From Asterochloris sp. CNOR1 (taxonomy: Eukaryota > Chlorophyta > Trebouxiophyceae > Trebouxiales > Trebouxiaceae), in assembly GCA_963969365.1 (NCBI GenBank), contig OZ017747.1, forward strand, positions 1,426,001 through 1,490,000: DNA of 64,000 nucleotides, written 5' to 3'. Positions 13,701-25,721 of this stretch are shown one piece after another. The notes beneath the pieces were generated by a model. It saw nothing but the letters and a program-made list of their open reading frames with translations, searched no databases and was not told the origin of the DNA. Position 1 is the stretch's first letter, and every line of letters starts with the position of its first letter. Made by a program: the position numbers and the translations under genes.

Positions 13701-16700
13701 GTTCACAGCTGTTCTCATCAAGCCCTGAGGAGGTGTGCCACCATTGTTGAGGTGGCACTTGCCGGGATCTGAGGCTCATCCTGGCCCCCGGCAGGTGCCA
13801 GTCGTGCTCCCGGTGTAACGAGCTGGCTGCATTGCAGGGGACACCCAGCTGCCAGAGCACCAGGCTCAGCTAATTGAGACAGTGCCGCAGCGCGAGGGGC
13901 ACTGGCTGCACATGCAGTGGGCAATACCCCCTGAGTCGCAGGTCTACAAGGCTGCCCCCAGCAATTATGTCAGGTGGGGTTCCCAATGATTCTGGCCCCA
14001 GCAGATATGTGAGCCATGCTCCTCAATCCTGCCCCAGTCGCCGCCGCCATAGCAGGTGCAGGTACACTGCACCGCTCTGGTGGTTCAAGGCGCCCCTGTG
14101 GCTGTGTCGGGGAATTGGCTGCCAACCCTGAGCGCCTCCCTGGCTGGCTGGCTTGACCCAGCATGTGCAGCTCAACCACCCTGTAGTGCCTCGAGCCACT
14201 CCAACGCTGGTGCAGTGCTTGCTGGCACTGACATCTTGACCGGTCCTTGCGACACACAGTATGGCACACTCTGGCCTGCCTGCCTCAGTGCAGCATGGCG
14301 CCCCCATGACCTCATACATGCACCCGTCGAGTGCTTGGGAGGTTCTGGGTAAGCTGGCTGCTGAGGCCTGGTCTGTGCACCTGCAGCCACCTGGTGGGCC
14401 ATGAGGGCAAGGGCAGTGTGTTCGCTCTGCTGAAGCGCCTGGGCTGGGCCACGGGCTTGTCCGCCGGCGAGAGCGGCCTCTCCATCACGTCCCGTTCCTT
14501 CTTTGATGTGCGCATAGATCTCACAGATGAAGGTGAAAGAAGGCATTGCCTTAAAGTGTGCAGTTGTTTGGTTGTACCACATGAGCAAGGCTGACTTGAT
14601 GGGCGGGCATCATGAGGCGCCCTATCAATCTGCCTTGGCTGGGATTGATTGCTTCGTGTCGCCTGTTCGTGGCTGTCACTGACTGGCTTACTGTAGCGAG
14701 GGCTCTCCGCTGGCACTTGGTCAAGGTGTGCACAAACCACACACAACAGGAAGAGCCACACAAACCCTGCTCAGCCCCATGCAGCAACAGTGCTGCCACC
14801 GCTCAGGCGTGAGTCAGCCTGGAAACTGTGGTGCAGTCCTTGAAGCAACAGCTGGATGCGCTGACAGCAGGCACCCATGATATTGCCTGCAAGCTTCAAG
14901 TCATGAGGCCGCAGTGAGCCCTCAGCATGATGCCTGTCCAGGCTTGCATCATGACATGGACATCCAGCAGCTTCGGCTGCAGCTTACCATCCCTCAACAG
15001 CGCCAACCTGGTGCCATGCGTGGCTGCACACCTTGCTGACCCCTGCTGTGCGCGGCGCAGGGCAGGAGCAGGTCCCAGAGGTGCTTGCCCTGGTGTTTGC
15101 CTACCTGCGCATCCTCAATGGCCCTGAAGGAGTGTCTCGCAGAATCTATGAAGAGGGGCAGGCGCTGGCAGCCTTGAGGTTCCGCTTTGCAGACAAGATC
15201 AGCCCATACAATCTTGCCCAGGGGCTGGCAGGCGCTCTGCAACTGTATGACGACAAGTGAGCTGGGGTTGTTAGGGCCTCTTGTGCGCTGAGCAGAGCCT
15301 GCCGATGTCTGAGTGGCTCCCAGAAAGCCGCAGAAGATGCCTCTGAGGTTCAGGAGGGTGATACCTTGGGGCGGGCAGCTGTGCAGCATGTATGTGAGCA
15401 GTTATGCGGCGGCAGGTGAGTGGCTGTCAATGTGAGTTGCACCAGCGTGCCACATTATGCACGGCTGCCTGGCTGCTGAGCTCTTGCGCGACTGCGTCTG
15501 TTGTGAATTGAAGCTTGCCTGCTGACCACTGCTACACCCTCTGGCGACTCCACAAATGCATCCTGACGGCTGTTGGGCTCAGCTCATTGTGCTGGTGGCT
15601 GCCTGCAGGGACCTGCTGCTGGCGTACCACCATGTGCCCCAGGTGTTTGATGAGCGGGCCATCCGCGCAGTGCTGGCCGACATGCAGCCCGAGAAGGCAC
15701 GCATCCTCTGGGGATCCCAAAACTTCCAGGTAGGTTGCTCTGGTGTGTGCGCCACCCTCCAGCTACATCCCTTGGGGAATTTCAGCACTTCCAGGGAGGT
15801 TGCGACCGGTGTCTGGACCGCTTTCCAGCTGCACCTTCAAGACAGCCCACCTCTTGCCAGTTTGCAAAAAGAGGTTGTCTTGCGCCCTGGGTGCGATGCA
15901 AGCCACTGGATGATGCAACCCTGAGCCCATCAGGCAGGGTTGCTTACCTGTGATGCACGTGCATGATGATGTGCCCTTCCTCTGCCTGCTGTGCAACTTC
16001 ACATGCTGAACAGTGCAGCTCAGTCCCAATAGAGGCTGTAACATTGGATACTGCTGTCTGCCTGCTCCTGCCAAGCTGCTCTCAAGGCTCACAGCATCCT
16101 GATCTGCCTGCAGGGTAAAATGGCTGACACAGAGCCCTGGTATGGGACAGCCTACTCCTGCCAGCCCATTCCAGAAGAGTGGCTGCAGCAGTGGAAGGGC
16201 GCTGGCGCTCATGACTCTGGCCTGCACTTGCCTGAGGATAACCACTTCATTCCATCAGATCTGCTCATGCTGGAGGTGAGTGAGTTTCGGTCAGCTGGCC
16301 CGCCTGTCATCGGCTGCCTGGGAGCACGAGTTGCTGAGAACTGTCAAAAAGGCTGCTCTCACTCAATTTTCACCTTCAGGCTGGAATTTAGCGGGATCAT
16401 GTCCTCCTCTAGCTCCAGCACTTGGCTGCCTGGCTGTGTATGCTGTCAAAGCCACTCCCTCTGACCCCTGTGTGCCCCTCAAGCTCAGTGCTGGCCTCTG
16501 AGCTCAGGCAGCCACAGTATAGCCAGCGCTGCTGAAGGACACATCGTGACACTTTGCCAGCCCAGGACGGGAGGACTATGTGCATGCCGCCCCTGTCCAG
16601 CAGACACCGTTTCTGAAGCTGTGGTGATATACAGGTGCCTACTACTGGCTGCCCAGCCAGGATCCTCGCTTGCAGGGTCAGGAGGAGCCGTTACAACCCA

Positions 16701-19700
16701 ACCTCTTCACGCCCTGAAGCTGTGGCACTGCGCATGTGCACATTGCCGGGTGAATCCCACCAGCGGGGACAGGAGGAATCCGTGCAGGTCGCTTCCGTTC
16801 AGGACCTTGTAGCTGTGGCTCCGCTGAGACCACATCACTGTCTGCGCAGCATGAAGCCTCGCGATGCAGGGACAGGAGGACGCAGAGCAGCCCAAGCTGC
16901 TGCAGCAAACGCCCGTCCTGAAGTTGTGGCACCGCCTCAACAGGTCCTTCAATGCCCCCAAGGGCGCCATCTACATCAAGCTGCAGACGCCGGCGGCCTA
17001 CGCCAGCCCCGAATATGCTGTGCTCACTCGGCTGTTCATCAACCTCCTGGCTGACTACCTGAATGAGGCGAGCCTGTGAAAATTTTCAGGGCTTGCATGA
17101 GGGCACAGCCATCTATTCCGCAGTAAGGGGAGGAATGCTGACTGCCACGCAGTGTTGAGATGGACTGCAGCTTCATCATTGTCCAGTGACAAATGGAATT
17201 CTGCTGCAGGTTGCCTATCCTGCCCAGTTGGCTGGTCTGCGATGTGTGACCAGCACGACGCAGGAGGGGCTGGAGCTCATGTTCCGGGGGTGAGCTCAGG
17301 CCTGTTCATGCCTGTCTGCAATGAGCACTTTGGGCAGCTCCCTCACGTAAATCCTGACTGGGTCAGCCTGACCCACTTTGGCAAGGCTGCTGGCTGCTTG
17401 GCATGCAGGCCGGACCTGACAACCTGGGTAATGGTCGCAGAGCCTGTCAACTTTGACCAGACATGTCTGGGAGAGCTGGATCCCTGCCATGTTGTCATTG
17501 GGACTGGTGGATGCCTGTTGGTGGTGGTTGCCAGTTTCTGAGGCTGCTCAACTGCCCTGCAGGTACAATGACAAGCTCTTGGTACTCGTCCAGACAGTGC
17601 TGCATGAGGTGGCCGCCTTTACAGTCCAGGAAGACCGTTTCAAGGCATGTTGCTGTCGAGCTGCTCATTGCGAGGATAATTAAGGCGTGCTTCCACAGAA
17701 GCTTCTGCCCACAACACTCAATAGCTTGTGGGAGAGCAGCTGGCATGGCCAGGAGCACCACCATCCCTTTTGCGAGGCATTTAATGGGTTCTGGCCGGCG
17801 TGCAGGTTATAAAGGCGCACCTGACCAGACAATACAAGAATCACAAGTTTCAGCAGCCCTTCCATCACGCCCTGTGAGACTTGAGGAGCTGGTCCATCTT
17901 GCAGCTCTGTCCTTGTGCCTCGTCATTGCGGCAAAGACAAATGTGTGCCGGTAAGCGGAAGCCTCAAAGCTGTTCTGCAGGTATGCCAGCTCCATGCTGC
18001 TGGAGGCCCATAAGTGGCACATGAAGCAGTACATAGAGGTTGTCAAGGATGTCACCCCACAACAACTGAGGGTGAGATTAAAGTCGACTCATATTCAAGT
18101 CGCTGACCTTGTTTGTTGTCTAGCTCCTCATCTTCCCATGCATGGCTCCTGGAGCTTCCTGCTTGCTGCACAAGCTTGCCAGCATACAGCCTTGTAGTCT
18201 GTTGCTGGCTGCTGTGGTGACCTCTGTCTTCCCTGCAGGATTTTGTGCCCCACCTGTTTGAGAGGACAACGGCAGAGGCCTATGTCACGGGCAACCTCAG
18301 CTCTAACAAGGCACAAGAGCTGGGGACTATCCTTGCGACGCTGATCACGGTGGGGGCCACATGCACTGTGCAGAACTCTCAATGAAACAACTGTTACAGA
18401 CCTGCACTGCATGTGCTGCAATGCACATGCAGCCTGCCCATGAATAGGCACCCATCCTGGCGCTTGTCCAGACCACGCTTTGCACAGCCTGCATACTGCC
18501 TGTCTGACCAGCAGGCAGCATGTGCTCAACAGGTGCACATGCACCTGCCTGCCCACCAATTCTCGTTGTGAAGCGCCTCACGGCGCACCAGCCGACAGCA
18601 GCAGCAAAGGGCCCACCTGTTTTGGCAGGGGCCAGAGCCTGTCCCAATACACTCGGTGTGCAGCCTGCCTGCGCAGCACAAGACACGTTCTGGATGTGTG
18701 AGCCCACATGTCCTCCAGCTCATGCCAGTCCCCCTCGTGGCAGTGCAGGAGCAGCTAAAGGGCAGGCCCTTGTTCCCCAACCAGCTGCCAGAGCTGCGTG
18801 TGGTGCAGCTGCCCATAGGACCTCCGCTGCTGTATGCAGCACCTGGCCCCAACCCTGACAACAAGAACTCAGCGGTCATGCTGCTATACCAGGTCAGTGA
18901 CAGGGCTGGACTGGCCAAAGACAAGCTGTAGATGTACGCTGCCAGGCCAGCAATGGCACCTTGCAGGCAGCAGGTGCCGGCACTGTGGCCCACGCTGCAT
19001 AGGCCCAGTCACAGGTTGCCTTCGTGCAGCAAGCATGTGCTGACTGGCAAGCCTCCAGCCCCTGCACAACAGCAACCGTCCTTGGCGTCCTCACGGCGCT
19101 TGGGCATGGACCAGCTGCGCTCCAGCTGCGCTCAGGCTGCGACAGCCGCCTGCAGCTTGCTTGTCTAGTCTCATGCCTGCCACAGACTTGTGCGGGCCTC
19201 ACACACTGGCACGACCACCCTTGGGCCTGACCAGCTGCCAGGGGCGCTGCAGGTGGGCACCAATACCATGCAACAGCTGGCCCTTCAGCAGCAGCCCTGT
19301 TGGCCCACAGTGGTCCTTGCAGGGGTGCTGGACTCTGCCTGACATCAAGACAAAAGGTTGCATGGCGCCCTGTATCAGGCAGTAACAAACATTAGTCCCT
19401 TCCACGGAGGTGCCACCATCTGCACTGCAGGTGGGCCTGGACCACCCACGCAGCAATGCACTGTGTGAGCTCCTGGTGCACTGCGGGCAGCGCGAGGCCT
19501 TCCACGTCCTGCGCACCCAGGAGCAGCTTGGCTACATGGTCTGGGGCCTGTGCATGCCCTTTTGTGTGCCTTGCTCCCAACATGCACTGCCACTGCATTG
19601 GCAACCATGCCGCTTGCAGCTCCTCAACAGCATCTGAGTATGCCAGGACCAGGCTGCGCTGTGCAATTGGTGTGGTCCGCTTGCGCAGTGGGGTCCCCTG

Positions 19701-21579
19701 ATTCTGACCTACATATGCATGTTTTGCAGGTGTACTTTTTGTCATGGTGGACCATCAGTGTGCGCAGGTGGGCATACAAATGCACCCGCGGCAAGCTTCT
19801 CTTGGGCAAGTTGCAGGGCAGCCCTGAGCAGCTAATCTGAACTTCATACCAGTGCACAAGAGGCTTGAGCGTTAGGCTCTGGCCGTACATGAGCTGGGGC
19901 CGTGCGCATGAGCCTCGATGACGGCTGAGACTGTCACCTGTCTGCCCTGCAGCCCTGGTACTCCATACAGGGTCCAGACCACTGCTGTTGGGCATGTTCT
20001 GCCGTAAAGTGTTGCCTGTCTGCCCTGCAGTGTGGCCTTTATCATCCAGTCGACCTCCTTCTCCACAGAGCACCTGGATCAGCGGTGCGAGGCCTTCCTG
20101 CAGGGCTTCAGGCAGACCTTGCAGGACATGGATGAGGCATCTTTTGCCAAACAGGTGCGGGGCTACAGGGCACGGCTTGACACGGGTTCAGCTGCTGCTG
20201 AGGGTGCCAGGGGAGGTTCCAGAGACGGCGCTGCACACAGATGGGGCATGGCTGCAGCACCTTCTGCAGATTGTGAGTTGTGGGGCAGGTTTGGCCCCAT
20301 GCCCCTCTGTGCTCAGCTGCCTGCTGATTTCACCACCCCAATGCTGAGCTGTGACAGGCATATGTGAGCGTCTATCCCAGCAACTGCCGGCCAGTGGCCA
20401 GCTGTGCTGCTCATCGCCTGTATTCAGCTGCATGCTGATGCTGCCTTGTGCACTGCCCTTGCCTGCCTGTTTGTGACTCAGCCACCCCTTGTTTTGAAGA
20501 AAAGGATTGAGGTCCCCTGCTCAGCCCTCCCTGTTGTTGAGCTTGCGCTTGCTCAGTGCCCCTCTCTGGTGCCTGCTCACTCTGCAACCCCTGTGTCGCT
20601 CTGCAGGTGGAAGAGGTGGCCAAGGTCAAGCTGCAGAAGAGCAAGCAGCTGCGAGCGGAGGCTGCTAAGGAGTGGCGCGAGATCAACGATGGCACCCTGC
20701 GCTTCAAGCGCCAGCATGAGGAGGTGGCTGAGCTCAGGCAGCTGGGCAAGCAGGACCTGCTGGACTTCATGCAGGTGATCAAAAGTTGCCTGCGGCTCAC
20801 CTGGACGGGGCACTGTTGTGGTCAGGCAAAATGCCTTATGCATTGGCTTTCGAAAGACAGGTAGGGAGGACCTGCCGGACTTTCTCAGGTGAGGCTAGTG
20901 GTGTGTTGCACCAGCCTGCCCATGTGCATGGGAAAGGATGGTGGCTGCCCCGAGGCACCTGGACAGGCTGCACCTGTTGACTCCGTTGGACTGCCACCTG
21001 TTGAAACCCCAGGGCTTCACCCAGGCAGGCCACAAGTGCACACGTACTGTTGGGGTCAGCCAGACTTACCTGGTGCTTGCCTGCGGCGAGCAGGAGCTGC
21101 GCAGTACATGCAGGTAAGTCACAAAGGTGCCTGCTGCACGCTTCAAGTCTGGTGCTGCCCACGGAGCACCCTCTGAAGCACACTACCATCAGGGCCTCCC
21201 CTCTGCATGACAATGTGTGCCCAAGGTGACAGAAGAGACTGGCTTCATCCAGATGAAAGACCTGCACTTGGAGGCTGCCAGCAGCTTCCCATCCAGAGCT
21301 TGGTATGCCCTGCAGGCGTTTTTGCTGGACGGCAGCGTGCGCAGGAAGCTGAGTGTCCACATGCTTGGCGCCAGTGAGGGCCAACCTGTCAGCCGCAATG
21401 CTGAAGCTGAGCAGGACGCAGCAGAGCCCATGGAGGTGACACCATCCACAGACGAGTTCAGCCTCAACAAGCCAGAGGCTGTCAGTGCGACAGCAGCAAA
21501 TGCAGGGTCACCTGACGTGCAAGTCATCGAGGACATGTGGGCCTGGAAGCGGAAGCAGGCACTGTTTCCATCCTTATAG
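10718..21579 (+). CDS. IDE: Insulin-degrading-enzyme-type zinc metallopeptidase (M16A)
   Basis: A large clam-shell peptidase that degrades short peptides. The zinc motif HFLEH (HxxEH) is at 11182-11196 in the exon from 11135, and the third ligand Glu lies in [18 protein letters not shown], split between exons near 12080 and 12290. Later exons follow the family in order: [20 protein letters not shown] (about 13120); [14 protein letters not shown] (about 14450); [11 protein letters not shown] (about 15095); [18 protein letters not shown] (about 16920); [14 protein letters not shown]; the substrate-pocket [12 protein letters not shown] (about 19515); and the C-terminal helix [16 protein letters not shown] (about 20640). 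More than 20 exons, with donors mostly gtgag and acceptors ctgcag. The start chosen is the ATG at 10718, 27 codons before [11 protein letters not shown]; an upstream in-frame start is possible. The stop is 21577-21579. No organelle targeting is evident. Several introns contain decayed copies of their own exon edges. Confidence 0.93.
16548..16940 (+). repeat. Four-copy array of an exon 5' end inside a peptidase intron
   Basis: The functional exon starts near 16864 ([20 protein letters not shown]). Three upstream copies of the same stretch lie at about 16565-16625 (reads QQTPFLKLW), 16674-16730 and 16767-16815, recognisable by the ctgaagctgtggc core at 16614, 16716, about 16804 and 16918. Spacing is about 90-110 bases. 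The upstream copies carry stops or frame changes, so only the last looks usable. Confidence 0.75.
20740..20898 (+). repeat. Duplicated exon 3' end with a second donor
   Basis: The exon end AGGACCTGCTGGACTTCATG plus CAG|gtgatc (donor near 20776) recurs as AGGACCTGCCGGACTTTCTC plus AG|gtgagg about 115 bases downstream, within the following intron. Either donor looks usable; the second would change the reading. Confidence 0.65.
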
Positions 21580-21777
21580 GGCAACCTTGCCACCCTCACG
21601 TGAACCACTTGCAGCGGCTTGAGGGATGAATGCTGAATTTGACGTTAGACAACAAACAAAACAATCTATGAAACTTGTCTTTGCAAACAAGATATTCCCT
21701 GAAACCACATAACTAGCAGAACAGCGGCGCCACAACATGCGGTTGAAGTGGCTTATATAGCACATCAAATCAAGAGA

Positions 21778-24700
21778 TCAAAATTTCATCCATCGTTTCT
21801 GTGTTTCAGCTGCAAGCACCTTTTTCTGGTGACCCTCGTGTTGAGAATGCAAGGCGCTCAGCTGCTGCTGTGCCTCAGCAAGCTGCTGTTGAATTGCTTT
21901 AGAGGCATGACTATGGCGTTTGGACATGCCTTGCAGTCTGGTGACTTTTGCCGCTGCCGCATCCAGCGCGTCCTGAAGGCAGGCCACTGCAGGTGTGAGA
22001 CTTGAGGGCGCAAGCCATGAGGGCAGGCCATCACAGCTGCGGTCCCCCCCTAGCCTAGGGCCTGCCGGAGGGCACAGCATGGACAGCGGTGCATACTTCT
22101 GACACTGTTCATTGCCTCTGCCTCCAACCAGCAGCCTGGGGAGGCGCATGGCTGTGAAGGCAATCCCCATGGTGGATTTACCTGCTGTGAAGCCAGGGCT
22201 TTGAGATCAGGCGACTTGGGGCGCTGTTGCTGCTGCTTCCTGGTCTTTCGTAATGACGCGCCCCAGTCCTCTGCTGCAGGGCTTGCCTGTTCCTGGGGGC
22301 CGGCCGTGTGCATGCCATCCTCTTGATGACGCAGCTTGCCCACGCTGTTCAACAAGGCAAACACTGTGTCCCCGGTGGCTGCCTGCTTGGGGCCAACCTC
22401 CCCACGCCGCTCCCTGCGCTGCGCTTTTGCGTTGGCAACGATTTTCCTGCGGCACCACGGCCGCCCTGAGTCTGCATGGCAGTCCACTGCCCTCAACCTG
22501 CCTTGGGCCACTTGGCCCACACCCCAGCCAGGCAGCACCACCTGCAACACCTGATGTGCAGCACACACACCTCTGCTGCTGCGCTTCCTGTAACCACCCG
22601 CCAGCTGGGCAGCTGGCAGATCCTTGGAGCCACACACCTCTGCCTGAAGCAGCACGCCCACACCATGTCAAATGCCAGGTTGCCAGACACACATCTGCGC
22701 ACCTCTGCTGCTGCGCTCTCCCGCCTCGCTTACGCTTCTTGGCCTGGCCAGGCGCTGCTGCTGGCCCATGCCCAAGGCCACTGCCTGGCCTTCGGAGGTG
22801 GACCTGCAGCGGTGATCTGTCTGGATGCTGACACACCCACACAACCACTCACATTTCAACCACATCAGTACTGCAACCCCGTTCAGGCCACTAAACTGCA
22901 CATGCTGTGCACGACCTCTCGACTGTGGGCTGCGCCCACAGCCGAGGACAGGTCGAGTCCAAGCAGCTCTGCTCCCAGGCAGCCTCTGATGTCGTGAGAG
23001 AAGACTCGGGAGTGCCTGGAGATGCACATGGATAGGCCAGGCCTCTGCAACTGAGCTGCCAGGCATGTGCTGACCTCCAGTGGAGCCACCCTGCCCGGTC
23101 TGGAGCTGCCCAGGCCCCTCCCGCTGACGTAACCCATTCCTGCCATGAGTTTGCTGCCAATGCCCCTGGTGTGCTCTTCCCAGGCGGCAAAGTGCGCAGT
23201 GTCTGTCTGGGGTCCCAGGTCTGCGGCCTGCACAGGTGGGGGCTGGGACCCTCGGAGACTGTGCAGTGGCGCTGGAAGCGGCCCAGACATGGAGGGGAGC
23301 AGTCGTCAGCTGGGCTCTACACAGAGTAGAAGACAGCTGCAGGATGCCTGAATCTTGAAGGCAGCAAGCGCATGGTGTAAGGGCTCTGTTGGCAGTCTTG
23401 CTGTGCTGCAATGTACCAGCCCTGCCCTGCATGCTCACCCGCAGCATGGCTGCCTGCGCTTCCTGCATGGCTGCTCCTGCAGCTGCAGGCTGCTGCGTAT
23501 AACTGCTCACTGCTGCATCTTGCTCAACATCTGAATGAGAGTCCTCCATGTCACTGCCGTCTGTTGATGCTCCGTCGCCCTCACTCTGAGACACCTGGAG
23601 CGCCTGGACAGGCTCTTGAGCAGCATCTGCATCTGTCAGGCAACAGACCGCACATCAGGGGAACACGAACTGAGATTGCACCGCCCTCCAGGATTTGCAA
23701 GTGCAGGGCAGGAAGCTGGCTCATGACATGTTGGCTGACAGCACTCGGCATTCACAGCCTGCAGTCAGGTGCATACATGCAGAGCTTTCCTGCCCTGTGT
23801 GCTGGGCTGCAAACAGGGCAGCCTCATGCTAGATGTCACCCCCATCAGCCGAGACGCTGCCCTGGCCTGAGGCCAACAAAGAGACACCCAGGTCTGCCGT
23901 CTGCAAACAGGGCTTGTGCAGAAGTGAACAGGACAAGGCGCTGCACCTGTCGAGCTCGATTCCCTGGCAGCAGCATACCTTGCAAATCTGCAGCGAGGCG
24001 GAGGCAGGTGCTGGCTGCAGGCACCACCACACCGCGCGCTCCACAGACGAAGGTCACCACAACCTGCCGCCCTCCTGCCTGCACGCCTTCCAGCTCTGCT
24101 GGCTGGTACAGCCCGCTGTCTGGGCTCCTGACATACAGCACTGTGCCCAGTGGAATGTCACCAAGTGCCTGGCTGCCTTGCAGCTGCTGTCTGCTGAAGG
24201 GGGTGGGATCGACGGCAGCCACAGCGCATCTCACGGGCTGCAGCATGTAGGCCTGGCTGGGGCACAGAATTTGCAGGGTGGCAGTGTCTGACGCCAATGC
24301 CAGCAATTTGGCAGCCAACCACTGCCCATTTTGACTGCGAAACCTGCACGCAGGTGGCAACTGAGTGTTGTGCCTGGCCTGTTGATGCCACTGAGGCTTT
24401 GAATGTGAAGCCACATAGACCTGTAGCAGCTGCCTGGCTCCAGCTGTGCTTCCTTTGTGGGTGGCACAGCATGTGGTGCCTGTCCTAGCAGCTCTGTCAG
24501 TGTAGCCTGTGTCTCTGTGATCGCCTGCTGCAGCTCGTTCTGCATCTGCAATTGCATGGTCCTGTGTGGGGACTGGGTTGACATGCAATGAGCTGTATCA
24601 AGCCTCTGCCTACCAACCTGTTGTAGGTCAGCTGAAGGTGCCAACTGCCCAAGCTCCAGCAGTGCTGTCCTGTGCTCCTCAATCTGCTCCTCCAGTGATG

Positions 24701-24779
24701 CCCTGATTTGCTGCAGGTCATCTTCATCTGCTTCTTCCGTCATGGGTTCCTCAACATGACTCACAAATGAACAGCACAT
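21778..24779 (-). CDS. G-patch / Tudor-like protein, ZGPAT-type, lacking the CCCH finger
   Basis: Matches plant CCCH/G-patch proteins in domain order. N-terminal coiled coil: [19 protein letters not shown], then [18 protein letters not shown]. Tudor-like segment (about 24340-24000): [13 protein letters not shown] through [20 protein letters not shown]. Acidic linker ([13 protein letters not shown]). G-patch (about 23230-23080): [20 protein letters not shown] and [10 protein letters not shown]. Basic KKRKRGGR, then VFALLNSVG, a C-terminal coiled coil, and the diagnostic end QKRWMKF before the stop at 21778. In homologues a CCCH zinc finger interrupts the Tudor-like fold; here the same place reads [14 protein letters not shown] with no C-C-C-H set. 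Start is the ATG at 24779, or the in-frame ATG at 24743. Divergent from LSM8, convergent with the peptidase (198-base gap). Likely nuclear, with a role in splicing or transcription by family. Confidence 0.85.
22557..22725 (-). repeat. Decayed duplicate of an exon end in the G-patch gene
   Basis: The stretch cacctctgctgctgcgct occurs near 22569-22586 and again near 22701-22718. The second lies at the end of the exon coding KKRKRGGR; the first is in the following intron. Confidence 0.5.
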
Positions 24780-24978
24780 GGACTAGCCATTTTTGACTTG
24801 AGCTGTTGACCAAGACCTCTGTCGCGGTCAGCAACTGCTGTCAGACGAGCTCGCAGGATCTTCAGATCAAAGAGCACTCTCGCGATCTGGCTGCCGTGGA
24901 CTGGAGACACAGTGGCGCAGGCATAGCACCTGATGGCCACTGGCGACGCAGGGCTGTCAGCATATGTCAACAGTGAGC
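24780..24978. promoter_or_regulatory. Shared divergent promoter, G-patch gene / LSM8
   Basis: About 200 bases separate the two divergent start regions. No TATA box is evident. The position alone makes it a bidirectional promoter; LSM8 and the G-patch family are both linked to splicing, so co-regulation is plausible. Confidence 0.5.
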
Positions 24979-25642
24979 ATGCCTGACAACCTGTGGGAGG
25001 AAAACTTCCTGTACGTAGTCTAATCCCTGGGCCTGATCACGTTTCTTTGGCTGCAGCAACCATCTGTGTTGTCACCAATGACGGCAGGGCAATAGTGGTG
25101 AGGACATCAGGTGCTCGAGCAGCAGCATGCAGCCTCTGCTGCTCTGATCAGAATTTTACCCGCTGCAGGGGCTGCTGCGTGGCTATGACCAGGCCACGAA
25201 TCTCATTCTGGACGAGTGCCATGAGCGTGTCTTCTCTGTAAAGGTGCATGCCCATGTGTGTAGGCTTGGTTCTGGCACAGTCCACAGCACCAGCAACTTG
25301 TCATCTGGCTGCTTTGCAGCAAGGAGTGGAGCGCTTGGCACTTGGGCTCTATGTCATTCGTGGGGACAACATGTGAGCGACTGCTTGCAGGAGCAGGTGC
25401 TGCTCCTGTCATGCATGCCAAGCACTGCTGCTTGCCGATAGTCGTGTTACATGTGGTGGCTCTTGTCAGGCCTGCTGCTTGCTCATGGCATTGCCTGCTT
25501 GCTTTACTTTCCATTGTGCTGGTGCCGGTGATGATTGTGTTGTACATGCAGAGCTGTTGTTGGGGAGGTGGATGAGGATCGAGATGAAACCACAGATTGG
25601 CAACGCATCAGGGCGGCTCCTCTGCCAGTCATCACCCACTGA
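24979..25642 (+). CDS. LSM8: U6 snRNA-associated Sm-like protein LSM8
   Basis: LSM8 completes the nuclear LSM2-8 ring that binds the U6 snRNA 3' end. Sm1 motif: ATICVVTNDGRAIV (exon ending 25097), then GLLRGYDQATNLILDECHER (exon 25169-25243). Sm2: QGVERLALGLYVIRGDN (25320-25372), then IAVVGEVDEDRDE and a C-terminus PLPVITH (25552-25642), as in plant and animal LSM8. These exons join in phase; ATA (Ile) is split over the last intron. The 5' end is unresolved: the ATG at 24979 (or 24964) is in a different frame from the Sm1 exon and no donor I can see bridges them exactly, so the first exon may lie elsewhere. Convergent with COQ6 (79-base gap). Confidence 0.9.
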
Positions 25643-25721
25643 CCACCTCATGCCTACAGTTGCGCTTTGAATGCATGCGTTGCTCAGTCAGTGTGTATGG
25701 AACAGTGCAGATGTCTGTGCC

